Source: Gordonia shandongensis DSM 45094
GTDB taxonomy: Bacteria > Actinomycetota > Actinomycetes > Mycobacteriales > Mycobacteriaceae
Assembly (NCBI RefSeq): GCF_000423025.1
Contig: NZ_KE383969.1
Coordinates: forward strand, 103,013-167,012
DNA length: 64,000 nt
Reading direction: 5' to 3'
The first letter of the stretch is position 1, and every line of letters starts with the position of its first letter. The notes beneath the pieces are model-generated. The model was given only the letters and a program-made list of their open reading frames with translations. It was not told the DNA's origin and ran no database searches. Below, one piece after another: positions 1 to 8,511 of the stretch. Made by a program: the position numbers and the translations under genes.

Positions 1-1
1 C

Positions 2-1423
2 GCAGTCCTCGACGAACCCGGGCTCGACGGCGGCGCGGCGACCGCCGAGCCCTCGGTGAGGTTCTGTCGAGCCCTCGTGGCCCTGCGGCGCCACCGCTGG
101 CGCGAGGTCCTCGACGCGGTCGCCGCCGGGTGGGACGACGAGGTGCTGGTCGCGGCCGCGGACTTCCTCGCCGGCTCGGCGTGCGCGCACCTCGGATTGT
201 TCGACGAGGCCCTGCGCCGCCTCGACGCCGTCGACCGCTCGTGCCTGCACACCGCTCGCGCCCAGACCGCGTTCCTCATCGGGATGGTGCACAGGGCCCG
301 CGGCGACGAGGCCGCCGCACGCGCGAGTCTGGAACGGTCCTCGGCACTGGATCCCGGGATCGAGGAGGCCCGCCGAGCCCTCGCCGACCCGACCTACCGA
401 CTGGCGACCGCACCTGACACCCCCGCACCTGACACCTCCGCACCCGACACCTCGGCACCTGGCACCTCGGCACCTGACACCCGGGCACCCGCCATCCCGG
501 CACCGGGCTCGGTGGCAGCCGGCTCGACCGCACCCGATCCCTCCGGGGAGTCGGAACGCGATGCCGCGGTGGCGTCGGCGGTCGCCGAACTGTCGGCACA
601 GGTGGGTCTCGCCGAGGTCAAAGAGCAGGTGGAGCGACTGCGGGCCTCGGTCACCCTCGCGCGTCTGCGCGCCGAACGGGGACTGCGCACCGGGCCCCGC
701 AGCCTGCACCTGGCGTTCACCGGGCCGCCCGGAACGGGCAAGACCACCGTCGCCCGGATCATCGCCCGGCTGTACTGCGCACTCGGGCTGCTCGCCACCG
801 ACACCGTGGTCGAGGCCGGACGCGCCGACCTCGTCGGCCGTCACCTCGGCTCCACCGCCCCCAGAACCTCCGCCGTCGTCGACTCGGCGCTCGACGGCGT
901 GCTGTTCATCGACGAGGCGTACACCCTGATCCAGGAGGGGCTCTCCGGCGGCGACGCCTTCGGCCGCGAAGCCCTCGACACCCTCCTGGCCCGCATGGAG
1001 AACGACCGCGACCGCCTGGTCGTCATCATCGCCGGATACGACGACGAGATCGACCGGCTGCTGGCCGCCAACGAGGGGCTGGCCTCCCGCTTCGCCCGGC
1101 GGATCCGATTCTCCTCCTACACCCCGGGTGAGCTGACCCGCATCGCCGAGTCGATCGCCGCGCAACGCGACGCCCGACTCTCACCGGAAGCCGCAGACGC
1201 ACTGGAGAACGCGTTCACCGCCCTCTACGCCGACACCGCGGCCGGTCGACGGGCGTCGGACGTCGCCGGCAACGGCCGATTCGTGCGGAACGTCATCGAA
1301 GCGGCCGAGGAGGAACGCGAGCTGCGCCTGGCGGCCGACTCCGATCTGAGCGCGCTCGACGAGGCGGCGCTGATGACGATCACCGGCACCGATGCGGTCG
1401 CCGCTCTCGACCGACTCCGATAG
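2..1423 (+). CDS. eccA: EccA-family AAA+ ATPase of type VII secretion (5' truncated)
   Basis: Probable cytosolic ATPase of an ESX/type VII secretion system. The frame is open to the left edge, so the true start is probably outside the window; an in-frame GTG at 56 is the first start seen. The N-terminal ~120 visible residues are alpha-helical and TPR-like and end in ALADPTYRL, a phrase typical of the EccA N-domain. A low-complexity A-P-D-T linker follows, then a CbbX/EccA AAA+ module with Walker A GPPGTGKTT (nt ~722-748), Walker B VLFIDEAY (nt ~900-922), sensor-like IIAGYDDE and an arginine-finger-like SRFARR. No other ESX gene is visible, so the ESX type cannot be assigned. A CbbX-like Rubisco activase is the alternative, but the TPR-like front half argues against it. 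Confidence 0.75.
   Translation, partial: AVLDEPGLDGGAATAEPSVRFCRALVALRRHRWREVLDAVAAGWDDEVLVAAADFLAGSACAHLGLFDEALRRLDAVDRSCLHTARAQTAFLIGMVHRARGDEAAARASLERSSALDPGIEEARRALADPTYRLATAPDTPAPDTSAPDTSAPGTSAPDTRAPAIPAPGSVAAGSTAPDPSGESERDAAVASAVAELSAQVGLAEVKEQVERLRASVTLARLRAERGLRTGPRSLHLAFTGPPGTGKTTVARIIARLYCALGLLATDTVVEAGRADLVGRHLGSTAPRTSAVVDSALDGVLFIDEAYTLIQEGLSGGDAFGREALDTLLARMENDRDRLVVIIAGYDDEIDRLLAANEGLASRFARRIRFSSYTPGELTRIAESIAAQRDARLSPEAADALENAFTALYADTAAGRRASDVAGNGRFVRNVIEAAEEERELRLAADSDLSALDEAALMTITGTDAVAALDRLR
410..484 (+). repeat. 5 x 15-bp in-frame repeat in the EccA linker
   Basis: Five 15-bp units beginning GCACC (410-424, 425-439, 440-454, 455-469, 470-484) encode A-P-D/G-T-X pentapeptides. 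They form the Pro/Ala/Thr-rich linker between the TPR-like and AAA+ parts of the EccA-type protein. The length is a multiple of three, so copy number can change without a frameshift. Confidence 0.85.
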
Positions 1424-1432
1424 CGACCCGAT

Positions 1433-1475
1433 TTGCGTGGGATGTGGTGCGTCCGAGACACCGCATCCCACGCAA
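1433..1475. terminator. 17-bp-stem hairpin between convergent genes
   Basis: The left arm (1433-1449) pairs with the right arm (1459-1475) over 17 positions, with one G/T wobble and a 9-nt loop. It lies between the stop of the eccA-type gene (1423) and the stop of the leftward DUF559 gene (1502), so it can serve both as a terminator. There is no strong T-tract, which is common in high-GC actinobacteria. Confidence 0.7.
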
Positions 1476-1501
1476 CGCTGCCCCCTCACCGGACACCGCG
1501 G

Positions 1502-2416
1502 TCAGAACTCGACGACGCCGCGGGCATTCAGCAGGTCGATCACCTGCTGCACGCAGTCGGCACCGGCGTCGGCGAGCATGTGCCAGTCGAACTGCAGCTC
1601 ACGCCACGACGCCGCCTCCAGGAAGTTCGCTTTCGCCAGGTCGTTCGCATGCCGCTGCCGGTCGCGGTGGTAGCTCCACCCGGAGATCTCCACGGCGACC
1701 CGCTGTTCCGGCCACGCGAAGTCCAGCCGCCACCGGCCACAGCGCAGCTGCTGCACCCAGCCGGTGACGCCCCAGCGCCGCAGCAGCGCGACGAAGAGGC
1801 GTTCGGCCTCCGATTCGCTGTCGGAGGCCGCGACACGGACCAGCCTGCGCGCCTCCACGATGCCGTGCATTCCAGCGCTGTCGGCCACCTCCCGCTCCAA
1901 TGCGGCGAGGTCGACCCGCCCGGTCTGCAACATCCGATCGAGGAAGGCACTGCCCTCCGGCAGCTCCACCGCCGCGAGCAGCGCGGTGAGCGGCACCGTG
2001 GTCACCGCGAGTCCGCGGTGCCGGGTGACCGCGCCCGGCCGCAGCGCCCGGCGACTGACCCGCACCGAGACCGGCAGGTCCCTGTCGGCCGGGCGGTCCC
2101 GGCACGTGACGGTCACGGGGTCGGCGAGGTCCGGCATCATCCCGAACCACCAGGCGGCGGTGGTTCCGTCGGCCACACCGCGATGCGCGGCGACCACGAT
2201 CCGCACCATCGCGGCCTGCGAGTACTCGTGAGATGCCGAGCGGAAGACGCCGGGCACCACGCGAATCCATTCACCGCGCTCCACCCGGCCGCGGACCTGC
2301 GTGCGACTGAGTCCGCATCCCAGGGCCTGCGCGGCGGTGATGACGCCGTCGCACGCAGCGAGTATCGCGGCCACCTCCGGGCAGTCCCCCATACCGGTTG
2401 GACGCAGCGCGGCCAC
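1502..2416 (-). CDS. DUF559 (Vsr/MTES-like) domain protein with AbiEi-like N-terminus
   Basis: About 304 residues. The N-terminal ~60 residues (VITAAQALGCGLSRTQVRGR, then a WIRVVPGVFR-type strand) resemble the winged-helix AbiEi antitoxin-like region often fused to DUF559. The C-terminal ~100 residues (CGRWRLDFAWPEQRVAVEIS, then HRDRQRHANDLAKANFL) resemble DUF559, an endonuclease-like fold with the D-x-E-type core seen as LDFAWP...VAVEISG. Such single genes are common in Gordonia and relatives and have no established function; no cognate toxin gene is adjacent. The start is GTG at 2416; ATG at 2392 (MGDCPEVAAIL) is equally possible because neither has a clear ribosome binding site. Confidence 0.7.
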   Translation of the reverse strand: MAALRPTGMGDCPEVAAILAACDGVITAAQALGCGLSRTQVRGRVERGEWIRVVPGVFRSASHEYSQAAMVRIVVAAHRGVADGTTAAWWFGMMPDLADPVTVTCRDRPADRDLPVSVRVSRRALRPGAVTRHRGLAVTTVPLTALLAAVELPEGSAFLDRMLQTGRVDLAALEREVADSAGMHGIVEARRLVRVAASDSESEAERLFVALLRRWGVTGWVQQLRCGRWRLDFAWPEQRVAVEISGWSYHRDRQRHANDLAKANFLEAASWRELQFDWHMLADAGADCVQQVIDLLNARGVVEF

Positions 2417-2466
2417 GATCCGGTTCCGCCGCCACCCCGCCGGGCGTGGCGGCGGAGCCGTGGTCG

Positions 2467-4326
2467 CTACAGCCCGAACTCGGCGATGATCCGCTCAGCG
2501 ACATCGGCCGGGGAACCGTCACCGGGACGGATCACCAGGTCGGGATCCGCGGGCGCCTCGTACGGCGAATCGATTCCGGTGAACCGCTCGATCTCGCCGG
2601 CACGCGCCTTGGCATAGAGCCCCTTGGGGTCGCGGGCCTCGCAGTCCTCGAGGGGCGTGTCGACGAAGATCTCGTAGAAGTCCAGCCCCGCCTCGTCGTG
2701 GATCTCCCGGGCACGGCGCCGCTCGGCGGCGAACGGGCTGATCAGCGAGACGAGCGCGACCGTCCCCGAATCGGCGAACAATGCCGCGACGTGCGCGGTC
2801 CGGCGAATGTTCTCGCGCCGGTCGTCGTCCCCGAAGCCGAGGTCGCCGTTGAGCCCGTGGCGGAGATTGTCGCCGTCGAGCAGATACGCGGGCCGTCCGC
2901 CGGCCACCAGGTGACGCTCGAGCTCCATGGCGATGGTCGACTTCCCGGACGCCGACAGCCCCGTGAGCCACAGGGTGACGCCGCGATGCGCGCGATGCTC
3001 GCGGGTCACCGTGCTCGACTGCCACACCACCTGGGAGTCGCGGGCGAGGGGCGCACTGATCATCCCGGCGGCGACGGTCGCATCGGTGGCCTCGTCGATG
3101 AGGATGAAACTGCCGGTGGCCCGGTTGCGACGGTACTCGTCGAACATCACCGGCTGCTGGGCGTGCAGCGAGACCCGGCCGATTTCGTTGAGGACCAGCG
3201 ACGCGGCGTCCTCGTCGCGGTGCAGGGTGTTCACGTCGAGCCGATAGTTCAGGCCGGCGACCCGGACGCGGGTCTCCCGCGAACCGCACTGCATCAGGTA
3301 CGTGGCGCCCGGCGTGAGCCGCGTGTCGTCGGAGAACCAGCACACCATCGCGTCGAGTTCGCGGCCCACGTGCGGTCTGTTGTTGGGTCGCACCAGCATG
3401 TCGCCGCGGACGATGTCGATCTCGTCGGTCAACGCGATCGACACCGCCATCGAGGCGAACGCCTCGTCGAGTTCGACGCCGCCGGGCCCCCAGATCGCGG
3501 CGACGGTGGTCCCGAAGCCGCCGGGCAGCGCGACCACCGGGTCGCCGACCGCGAGGGTCCCGCCGGCGACGGTGCCCGCGAACGCACGGTGATCGAAGCC
3601 GTCGCTGCGCTGGGGCCGGATGACGTACTGCACCGGGAACCGGGTGTCGCGGAGGTTGCGGTCGGACGCGATGTAGACGTTCTCGAGGTGGCTGAGCAGC
3701 GGCCGACCGGAGTACCAGGGCATCGCGGTCGAACGGTCGACCACGTTGTCTCCGCGGAGCGCCGAGATCGGGATGAAGGTGATGTCGGAGACGTTGAGTT
3801 TGGCGGCGAACGCGACGACGTCGGCGCAGATCTCGTCGAATCGCTCCTGTGAGTAGCCGACCAGGTCCATCTTGTTGACGCAGACCGTCAGGTGCGGGAT
3901 GCCGAGCAGCGACGAGAGGAAGGCGTGCCGGCGGGTCTGCTCGAGCACGCCTTTGCGGGCGTCGACGAGGATGATCGCCAGATCGGCCGTGGACGCGCCG
4001 GTCACCATGTTGCGCGTGTACTGCACGTGCCCGGGCGAATCGGCGATGATGAACGTCCGCTCGGGGGTGGAGAAGTACCGGTAGGCGACGTCGATCGTGA
4101 TGCCCTGTTCGCGCTCGGCGCGCAGGCCGTCGGTCAGCAGGGCCAGATCGGCGTGTTCGTCACCGCGGCGGGCGCTGGTGCGCTCGATCGCCTCGAGCTG
4201 GTCGGTGAGGATCGACTTCGCGTCGTACAGGAGGCGGCCGATCAGGGTCGACTTGCCGTCGTCGACGCTGCCGGCGGTCGCGATGCGCAGCAGATCCTTC
4301 GGTGCGGCCGAGACCGGGTCGCTCAT
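2467..4326 (-). CDS. cysNC: Bifunctional sulfate adenylyltransferase subunit 1 / adenylylsulfate kinase
   Basis: 619 residues. The N-terminal ~420 residues are the CysN GTPase that, with CysD, makes adenosine 5'-phosphosulfate (APS) from ATP and sulfate. G-motifs are visible: [10 protein letters not shown] (G1), DSPGH (G3) and NKMD (G4). The C-terminal ~190 residues are an APS kinase with P-loop GLSASGKST, which makes PAPS. The two-domain fusion is usual in mycobacteria and relatives. Its ATG overlaps the cysD stop by one base (TGATG), so the two are translationally coupled. No cysH is in the window. The PAPS product is also the sulfuryl donor for the sulfotransferase encoded at 20020-21168. 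Confidence 0.96.
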   Translation of the reverse strand: MSDPVSAAPKDLLRIATAGSVDDGKSTLIGRLLYDAKSILTDQLEAIERTSARRGDEHADLALLTDGLRAEREQGITIDVAYRYFSTPERTFIIADSPGHVQYTRNMVTGASTADLAIILVDARKGVLEQTRRHAFLSSLLGIPHLTVCVNKMDLVGYSQERFDEICADVVAFAAKLNVSDITFIPISALRGDNVVDRSTAMPWYSGRPLLSHLENVYIASDRNLRDTRFPVQYVIRPQRSDGFDHRAFAGTVAGGTLAVGDPVVALPGGFGTTVAAIWGPGGVELDEAFASMAVSIALTDEIDIVRGDMLVRPNNRPHVGRELDAMVCWFSDDTRLTPGATYLMQCGSRETRVRVAGLNYRLDVNTLHRDEDAASLVLNEIGRVSLHAQQPVMFDEYRRNRATGSFILIDEATDATVAAGMISAPLARDSQVVWQSSTVTREHRAHRGVTLWLTGLSASGKSTIAMELERHLVAGGRPAYLLDGDNLRHGLNGDLGFGDDDRRENIRRTAHVAALFADSGTVALVSLISPFAAERRRAREIHDEAGLDFYEIFVDTPLEDCEARDPKGLYAKARAGEIERFTGIDSPYEAPADPDLVIRPGDGSPADVAERIIAEFGL

Positions 4327-5282
4327 CAGAAGTAGCCCTCTTTCTTGCGGTCTTCCATGCCGGCTTCGGAGATGCGGTCGTCGGCGCGGGTGGCGCCGCG
4401 TTCGGTGACCCGGGTGGAGGCGACCTCCTCGATCACCTTCTCCGGGGTGTCGGCGTCGCTCTCCACGCAGCCGGTGCAGGTCGCATCGCCGACGGTCCGG
4501 AATCGGACGCGGGCGCGCCGGCTCGTCTCCCCCGGATAGGTCTCGAGGAATCGGGTCGCGGCCAGCAGCATCCCGTCGCGCGGCACCACGTCGCGTTCGT
4601 GGGCGTAGTAGAGGGGAGGCAGTTCGATGCCTTCGCGGGCGATGTAGTTCCAGATGTCGAGTTCGGTCCAGTTGCTCAGCGGGAACACGCGGATGTGCTC
4701 ACCGCGTCGGCAGTGTCCGTTGTAGAGGTTCCACAGTTCGGGTCGCTGGTTGCGCGGGTCCCACGCGCCGAAGGAGTCGCGGAAGCTGAAGACGCGTTCT
4801 TTGGCGCGGGCCTTCTCCTCGTCGCGGCGTGCGCCGCCGAACACGGCGTCGAACCGGTTCTCGGTGATGCCGCGCAGCAGGGACACGGTCTGCAGTCGGT
4901 TGCGGGACGCCCCGGGGCCGGTCTGTTCCACGGCGCGACCGGCGTCGATGTCGTCCTGGACGCTGCTGACCACGAGCCGCACCCCGGTCTGTTCGACGAC
5001 GCGGTCGCGGAACTCGATGACCTCGTCGAAGTTGTGGCCGGTGTCGACGTGCATGAGCGGGAACGGCACGGGTGCCGGCCAGAACGCCTTCTGTGCGAGG
5101 TGGAACATCACCACGGAGTCCTTGCCGCCGGAGAACAGCATCGCGGGATTCTCGAAGGTCGCGGCGACCTCGCGGAAGATGTAGACCGATTCGGCCTCGA
5201 GTTCGTCGAGCGTCGTGCGCTCGTAGCGGCGGGCGGCACCGACGTCGTCGGCGGGCCGGGATCCGTCGGGGGCAGTGAGCAT
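4326..5282 (-). CDS. cysD: Sulfate adenylyltransferase subunit 2
   Basis: CysD is the catalytic PP-loop subunit of ATP sulfurylase. The adenylation loop [10 protein letters not shown] and the family phrase [15 protein letters not shown] are visible. I place the start at the ATG 5282 (MLTAPDG), which is preceded by AAGAGGA at suitable spacing. A longer GTG start at 5318 would put codons across an 18-bp palindrome that looks regulatory, so I reject it. This gives 318 residues, close to the usual ~305. It is the first gene of the cysD-cysNC operon. Regulation is possibly from the palindrome at 5301-5318 shared with the divergent IclR-type gene. Confidence 0.95.
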   Translation of the reverse strand: MLTAPDGSRPADDVGAARRYERTTLDELEAESVYIFREVAATFENPAMLFSGGKDSVVMFHLAQKAFWPAPVPFPLMHVDTGHNFDEVIEFRDRVVEQTGVRLVVSSVQDDIDAGRAVEQTGPGASRNRLQTVSLLRGITENRFDAVFGGARRDEEKARAKERVFSFRDSFGAWDPRNQRPELWNLYNGHCRRGEHIRVFPLSNWTELDIWNYIAREGIELPPLYYAHERDVVPRDGMLLAATRFLETYPGETSRRARVRFRTVGDATCTGCVESDADTPEKVIEEVASTRVTERGATRADDRISEAGMEDRKKEGYF

Positions 5283-5300
5283 GGGAGCAATCCTCTTGAC

Positions 5301-5318
5301 GTGTCGAATATTCGACAC
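5301..5318. promoter_or_regulatory. Perfect 18-bp palindrome between cysD and the IclR-type gene
   Basis: GTGTCGAATATTCGACAC is a perfect inverted repeat, centred 18 bp upstream of the cysD ATG side and 23 bp upstream of the divergent ATG at 5333. TTAATGT follows at 5319 and could be a -10 element for a near-leaderless mRNA of the regulator. The simplest reading is an operator for the IclR-type protein, autoregulating and possibly controlling cysD; this is inferred from position. Confidence 0.65.
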
Positions 5319-5332
5319 TTAATGTTGACTAT

Positions 5333-6289
5333 ATGACAGGAACGGTAGGGGACCGCGAACCCGGCCGTCAATCCCCACCTCTGCGATCACGCGGGACGCG
5401 GGCCGCCCGCCCGCAGCGGGCATCGCCGCCGACGCATCGCGTGGTCGCGATCATGACACTGCTCGTCGACCGCCCCGACGACCCCCCGACGCTCGCGGAG
5501 ATCGTCCGGGAGACGGCCATGTCGCGAGCCACGGCACACGCCGTGGTGACCGAACTCTGCACCTTGGGCTGGGTCGGCCGGAACTCCGACAACACCTACC
5601 GCCTGGGCGTCGAGTTCCTGGCGACCGGACGCCGCGCCGCTCGGATCGACATCGTCGCCGGCGCCGCCGAGTCGGCCCTCGACCAGCTGGTCGCCGACAC
5701 CGGACTGCCTGCCTTCCTGGCTCGGCGCGACGGGGATGCCATCGTGACCTCCGCCCACGTGGTGCCCGCGTCCGCATCGGCGGCGGGAGTCGGGATGCCG
5801 CCGCGGGGCACGGCACCGCCGCAGCGTCACCGGATGCGGGTCCGCCCGCCGCTGTGTCGCGAGTTCGTCGCCTGGTCCGATGAGCCGGAGCGAGAGGCCT
5901 GGCTCGCCCTGGCCCCGGCCGACCAGCGACGCCGACTCGTCGCCGTGCTGGCCGCGGTGCGCGAACGCGGATACTCGGTGGAGCGGATCACCGATCATCA
6001 CCGGTCGGTCATCGACGCGCTCGGCGACCTGACCGAGATGCCGTCGACGGTGCGCGACCGGATGGCCGCACTGGTCTCGGAGCTGTCGGCGATCGACTAT
6101 CTGCCCGACGAGCTGAGCGGCGAGGTGGGCGTGGTGAGCGTCGGCGCGCCGGTGTTCGACGCCGACGGCGCGGTGACGGCCGCGCTGGTGAGTCAGCCCG
6201 ACGCGACGATGCCCGCGGCCGATCTCGCCGCGCTCGGCGACGCCGTGGTCGATGCGGCGGACTCGGTCAGCGCGGCCCTTGCCCCCTGA
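5333..6289 (+). CDS. IclR-type transcriptional regulator
   Basis: 318 residues. A winged HTH spans about residues 40-95 (HRVVAIMTLLVD, LAEIVRETAMSRATAHAVVTE, YRLGVEFLATG) in the IclR style. A longer C-terminal ligand-binding region follows, with the late IclR-like phrase VGAPVFDADGAVTAALV. The ATG at 5333 lacks a ribosome binding site and may be leaderless; ATG 5453 would remove part of the HTH and is unlikely. It is divergent from cysD across a perfect palindrome, so it may sense a sulfur-related ligand. That role is inference from position, not from the family. Confidence 0.8.
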   Translation: MTGTVGDREPGRQSPPLRSRGTRAARPQRASPPTHRVVAIMTLLVDRPDDPPTLAEIVRETAMSRATAHAVVTELCTLGWVGRNSDNTYRLGVEFLATGRRAARIDIVAGAAESALDQLVADTGLPAFLARRDGDAIVTSAHVVPASASAAGVGMPPRGTAPPQRHRMRVRPPLCREFVAWSDEPEREAWLALAPADQRRRLVAVLAAVRERGYSVERITDHHRSVIDALGDLTEMPSTVRDRMAALVSELSAIDYLPDELSGEVGVVSVGAPVFDADGAVTAALVSQPDATMPAADLAALGDAVVDAADSVSAALAP

Positions 6290-6324
6290 TTCCGTTCCCC
6301 ATTGCCGGACTCCCTACGACCACG

Positions 6325-6337
6325 GTAGATTTTCTAC
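6325..6337. promoter_or_regulatory. Inverted repeat GTAGA-TTT-TCTAC in the DUF2249 operon promoter
   Basis: A perfect 5-bp-arm inverted repeat lies 33 bp before the DUF2249 start, followed by an AT-rich stretch (TACTTATTTTTATT) unusual in this GC-rich DNA and suitable for a -10 region. It is a likely operator, perhaps for the Cys-rich regulator encoded by the third gene of the operon. Confidence 0.55.
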
Positions 6338-6369
6338 AAGAGGTACTTATTTTTATTGAGAGGACGACT

Positions 6370-6969
6370 ATGCCCGATGTGACCCTGGATGTTCGCGAGA
6401 TCCCGAAGCCGCAGCGCCATCCGAAGATCTTCGGCATCTTCGACTCCCTGTCGGTCGGCGAGGCCATCGTCCTCGTCAACGATCACGACCCCCGCCACCT
6501 CCACGACGAGTTCGAGGAGAAGCTGCCCGGCGGCTACGGCTGGGAGTATCTGGTCCGCGAGAAGCGCGATTACCGCATCCGGATCAGCAAGGCCACCGAG
6601 GCGCCGCCGGCCCGCAAGCTCGGCAACACCGCCGAACTGACCCGCCGCGACGTCGATGCGGCAGACGTCGCGTGGAAGCTCGACTTCGCCGGCCGCGGCC
6701 TCGACTCGAATCTCATCCGCCTGGCCGGCGGCGGGGCCATCGGCACCCACCGGGGCGGGGAGGTGGACGTCCTGGTGACCGTGCTCTCGGGGTCCGGAAC
6801 GATGGGCACCGAGACCGGCGACGTCCCGATCACCGCCGGTGATCTGCTGTGGTTGCCGCACCACTCCCAGCGGTCGTTCACCGCGGGCCCCGGCGGACTG
6901 GACTACCTCACGGTGCACACCCACCGTGAACCGTCGTTGACCATCGAACCCTTCGACCCGAATCGGTGA
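6370..6969 (+). CDS. DUF2249 domain protein with C-terminal cupin
   Basis: 199 residues. The N-terminal ~75 residues ([47 protein letters not shown]) match the DUF2249 fold, a small TusA-like domain usually found beside hemerythrin, NO or nitrite metabolism genes. The C-terminal ~100 residues form a cupin-like barrel ([33 protein letters not shown]). The start has a good GAGAGGA ribosome binding site. It heads a compact four-gene operon with a ferredoxin and a Cys-rich regulator. The biochemical role is unknown; a redox or nitrogen-oxide stress role is suggested by context. Confidence 0.75.
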   Translation: MPDVTLDVREIPKPQRHPKIFGIFDSLSVGEAIVLVNDHDPRHLHDEFEEKLPGGYGWEYLVREKRDYRIRISKATEAPPARKLGNTAELTRRDVDAADVAWKLDFAGRGLDSNLIRLAGGGAIGTHRGGEVDVLVTVLSGSGTMGTETGDVPITAGDLLWLPHHSQRSFTAGPGGLDYLTVHTHREPSLTIEPFDPNR

Positions 6970-6973
6970 GGAC

Positions 6974-7324
6974 ATGACCTATGTGATCGCACAGCCCTGC
7001 GTCGACGTGATGGACCGCTCCTGTGTGGAGGAATGCCCCGTCGACTGCATCTACGAGGGCGGCCGCGCCCTCTACATCCACCCCGACGAGTGCGTCGACT
7101 GCGGCGCGTGCGAGCCGGTGTGCCCGGTCGAGGCGATCTTCTACGAGGACGATCTCCCCGAGGAGTGGGCGCCGTACATCAACGACAACGCCGACTTCTT
7201 CACCGAGACCCTGGCCGATCGCGAGGCGCCGCTCGGCTCGCCGGGCGGCGCGATGAAGCTGGGGGCGATTCCGGCGGATGCACCCCTGGTGGCCTCGCTT
7301 CCACCGCAGCAGGCCGACGGGTGA
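6974..7324 (+). CDS. fdxA: 7Fe ferredoxin (FdxA type)
   Basis: 116 residues. [21 protein letters not shown] gives the Cys pattern of a [3Fe-4S] site, and [12 protein letters not shown] gives a classic [4Fe-4S] site. The following DDLPEEW is typical of actinobacterial FdxA electron carriers. It starts four bases after the upstream stop with its own GGTGAGGAC ribosome binding site. It is a cytosolic electron carrier whose partner is not identifiable here. In this operon it probably serves the same stress response as the DUF2249 protein. Confidence 0.92.
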   Translation: MTYVIAQPCVDVMDRSCVEECPVDCIYEGGRALYIHPDECVDCGACEPVCPVEAIFYEDDLPEEWAPYINDNADFFTETLADREAPLGSPGGAMKLGAIPADAPLVASLPPQQADG

Positions 7325-7337
7325 TGAGCGGGGTGCG

Positions 7338-7985
7338 ATGAGCGGCCGACGAAGCATCCGGGCGGGTGATGTCCGCGAGGAGGTCCTCGCGGCGCTGCGG
7401 GCGGCCCGCGGACCGTTGGGCGTCGCGGAGATCGCCGCCGACATCGACGCGCCGGCGACGACGGTCCGCTTCCACCTGCGCACCCTGGTCACCGACGGCC
7501 TCGCCGACGCGGAGCCCGTTCCCGGCAGCGGTCCCGGCAGGCCGCGTCTGGTGTATCGCCCGCGGCGGGCGATGGATCCGTCCGGGCCGCGCAATTACGG
7601 GATCCTCGCCGAGATCCTGGTCGGCGCGCTCGACGGCGTCCCCGACGGCGAACGGCATGCCACCGAGGCCGGGCGGGAGTGGGGAGCGCGCCGGTCGGTG
7701 CCGACGAAGTCGGTGCTCGACGACATGATCGCGGTCCTCGACGAGTTCGGCTTCGCCCCCGAGGCCGCCTGCGACGGCGTCCTGCTGCGCCGTTGTCCGT
7801 TTCTGGAGTTGGCGCAGCAGCGTCCGCAGCTCACCTGCTCGGTGCATCGTGGGATCATTCAGGGGGTGCTCGCCTCTCATCGGACCGACCTGGAGTTGAC
7901 GTCGCTCGAGGCGTTCGTCGACGGCGATCACTGTCTGGCGACCCTGTCCCGGGCAGCCGCCCCGTCCCGAGGAGACGATTCGTGA
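7338..7985 (+). CDS. Winged-HTH regulator with Cys-rich, SufR-like C-terminus
   Basis: 215 residues from ATG 7338 (MSGRRSIRAGD). Residues ~10-75 form an ArsR/DeoR-like winged helix (VREEVLAALRAARGPLGVAE, PATTVRFHLRTLVTDGL). The C-terminal part holds CDGVLLRRCPF, then TCSVHRG, then a later Cys (DHCLA). These spaced cysteines resemble the Fe-S ligand pattern of SufR-like regulators. I infer an Fe-S-sensing repressor of its own operon; the inverted repeat at 6325-6337 is a candidate target. The annotated frame extends further upstream but would overlap the ferredoxin gene. Confidence 0.78.
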   Translation: MSGRRSIRAGDVREEVLAALRAARGPLGVAEIAADIDAPATTVRFHLRTLVTDGLADAEPVPGSGPGRPRLVYRPRRAMDPSGPRNYGILAEILVGALDGVPDGERHATEAGREWGARRSVPTKSVLDDMIAVLDEFGFAPEAACDGVLLRRCPFLELAQQRPQLTCSVHRGIIQGVLASHRTDLELTSLEAFVDGDHCLATLSRAAAPSRGDDS

Positions 7986-8431
7986 TGCGCCGCTCCGTCG
8001 ACATCGACCTGTTCATCGGCGCGGCTGCGCTCTTCGTGGTGGCCGGCGGCCTGGTGGCGGCGATCGCCCGGCCCCTCGATCTGACGAAGGGCAGTTGGCT
8101 GGCCGCATATCTGGTCCTCGTCTGCGGTGTCGCCCTGGCGGTGATCGGCGCGGCACAGCAGCACACGCCGTCGGCCGTCGCTCCCGGCGTCCGGATCGCG
8201 CAACTGGGCGGCTGGCTGGTGGCCAATGCGACGGTGATCGTCGGTTCGCTCGTCGACTCCCCCGCGGCGGTCGACGTCGGGGCGGTGCTCCTGCTCGTCG
8301 TCCTGTTGGGCACCGCGTGGGTGGGTCGCGGACTGGCGGCGTCGCGGCGGGTCGCGGCGTACGCCTATCTGGCCGTGCTGGTCGTGTTGGCGGTGAGTGC
8401 GCCGATCGGGATGATCCTCGCGCGTCGGTAG
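7985..8431 (+). CDS. Small integral membrane protein, function unknown
   Basis: 148 residues starting at ATG 7985, which shares one base with the upstream stop; GTG 7982 is an alternative. Four to five hydrophobic segments are visible (LFIGAAALFVVAGGLVAAIA, WLAAYLVLVCGVALAVIG, WLVANATVIVGSLV, VGAVLLLVVLLGTAWVG, YLAVLVVLAVSAPIGMILA). No family is recognised. It is translationally coupled to the Cys-rich regulator, so it is part of the same putative redox-stress operon. Confidence 0.75.
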   Translation: MRRSVDIDLFIGAAALFVVAGGLVAAIARPLDLTKGSWLAAYLVLVCGVALAVIGAAQQHTPSAVAPGVRIAQLGGWLVANATVIVGSLVDSPAAVDVGAVLLLVVLLGTAWVGRGLAASRRVAAYAYLAVLVVLAVSAPIGMILARR

Positions 8432-8460
8432 GGGGCTCCGACCCGCCGTATCCGTGCGGC

Positions 8461-8476
8461 GGTCGGCATGCCGACC
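8461..8476. repeat. Perfect 16-bp palindrome upstream of the echA operon
   Basis: GGTCGGCATGCCGACC is perfectly self-complementary and sits six bases before the KstR2-type box. The preceding stretch (8440-8466) can also form a GC-rich hairpin, so this may be the terminator of the upstream operon rather than an operator. Confidence 0.5.
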
Positions 8477-8481
8477 TACCA

Positions 8482-8495
8482 ACCAAGCACTTGCT
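8482..8495. promoter_or_regulatory. KstR2-type operator
   Basis: ACCAAGCACTTGCT matches all fixed positions of the published KstR2 consensus AnCAAGnnCTTGnT. It lies 17 bp before the echA ATG. KstR2 controls steroid C/D-ring (HIP) catabolism in mycobacteria and rhodococci. No kstR2 gene is in the window. Confidence 0.8.
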
Positions 8496-8511
8496 AGGTT
8501 AGTCTCGAGGT

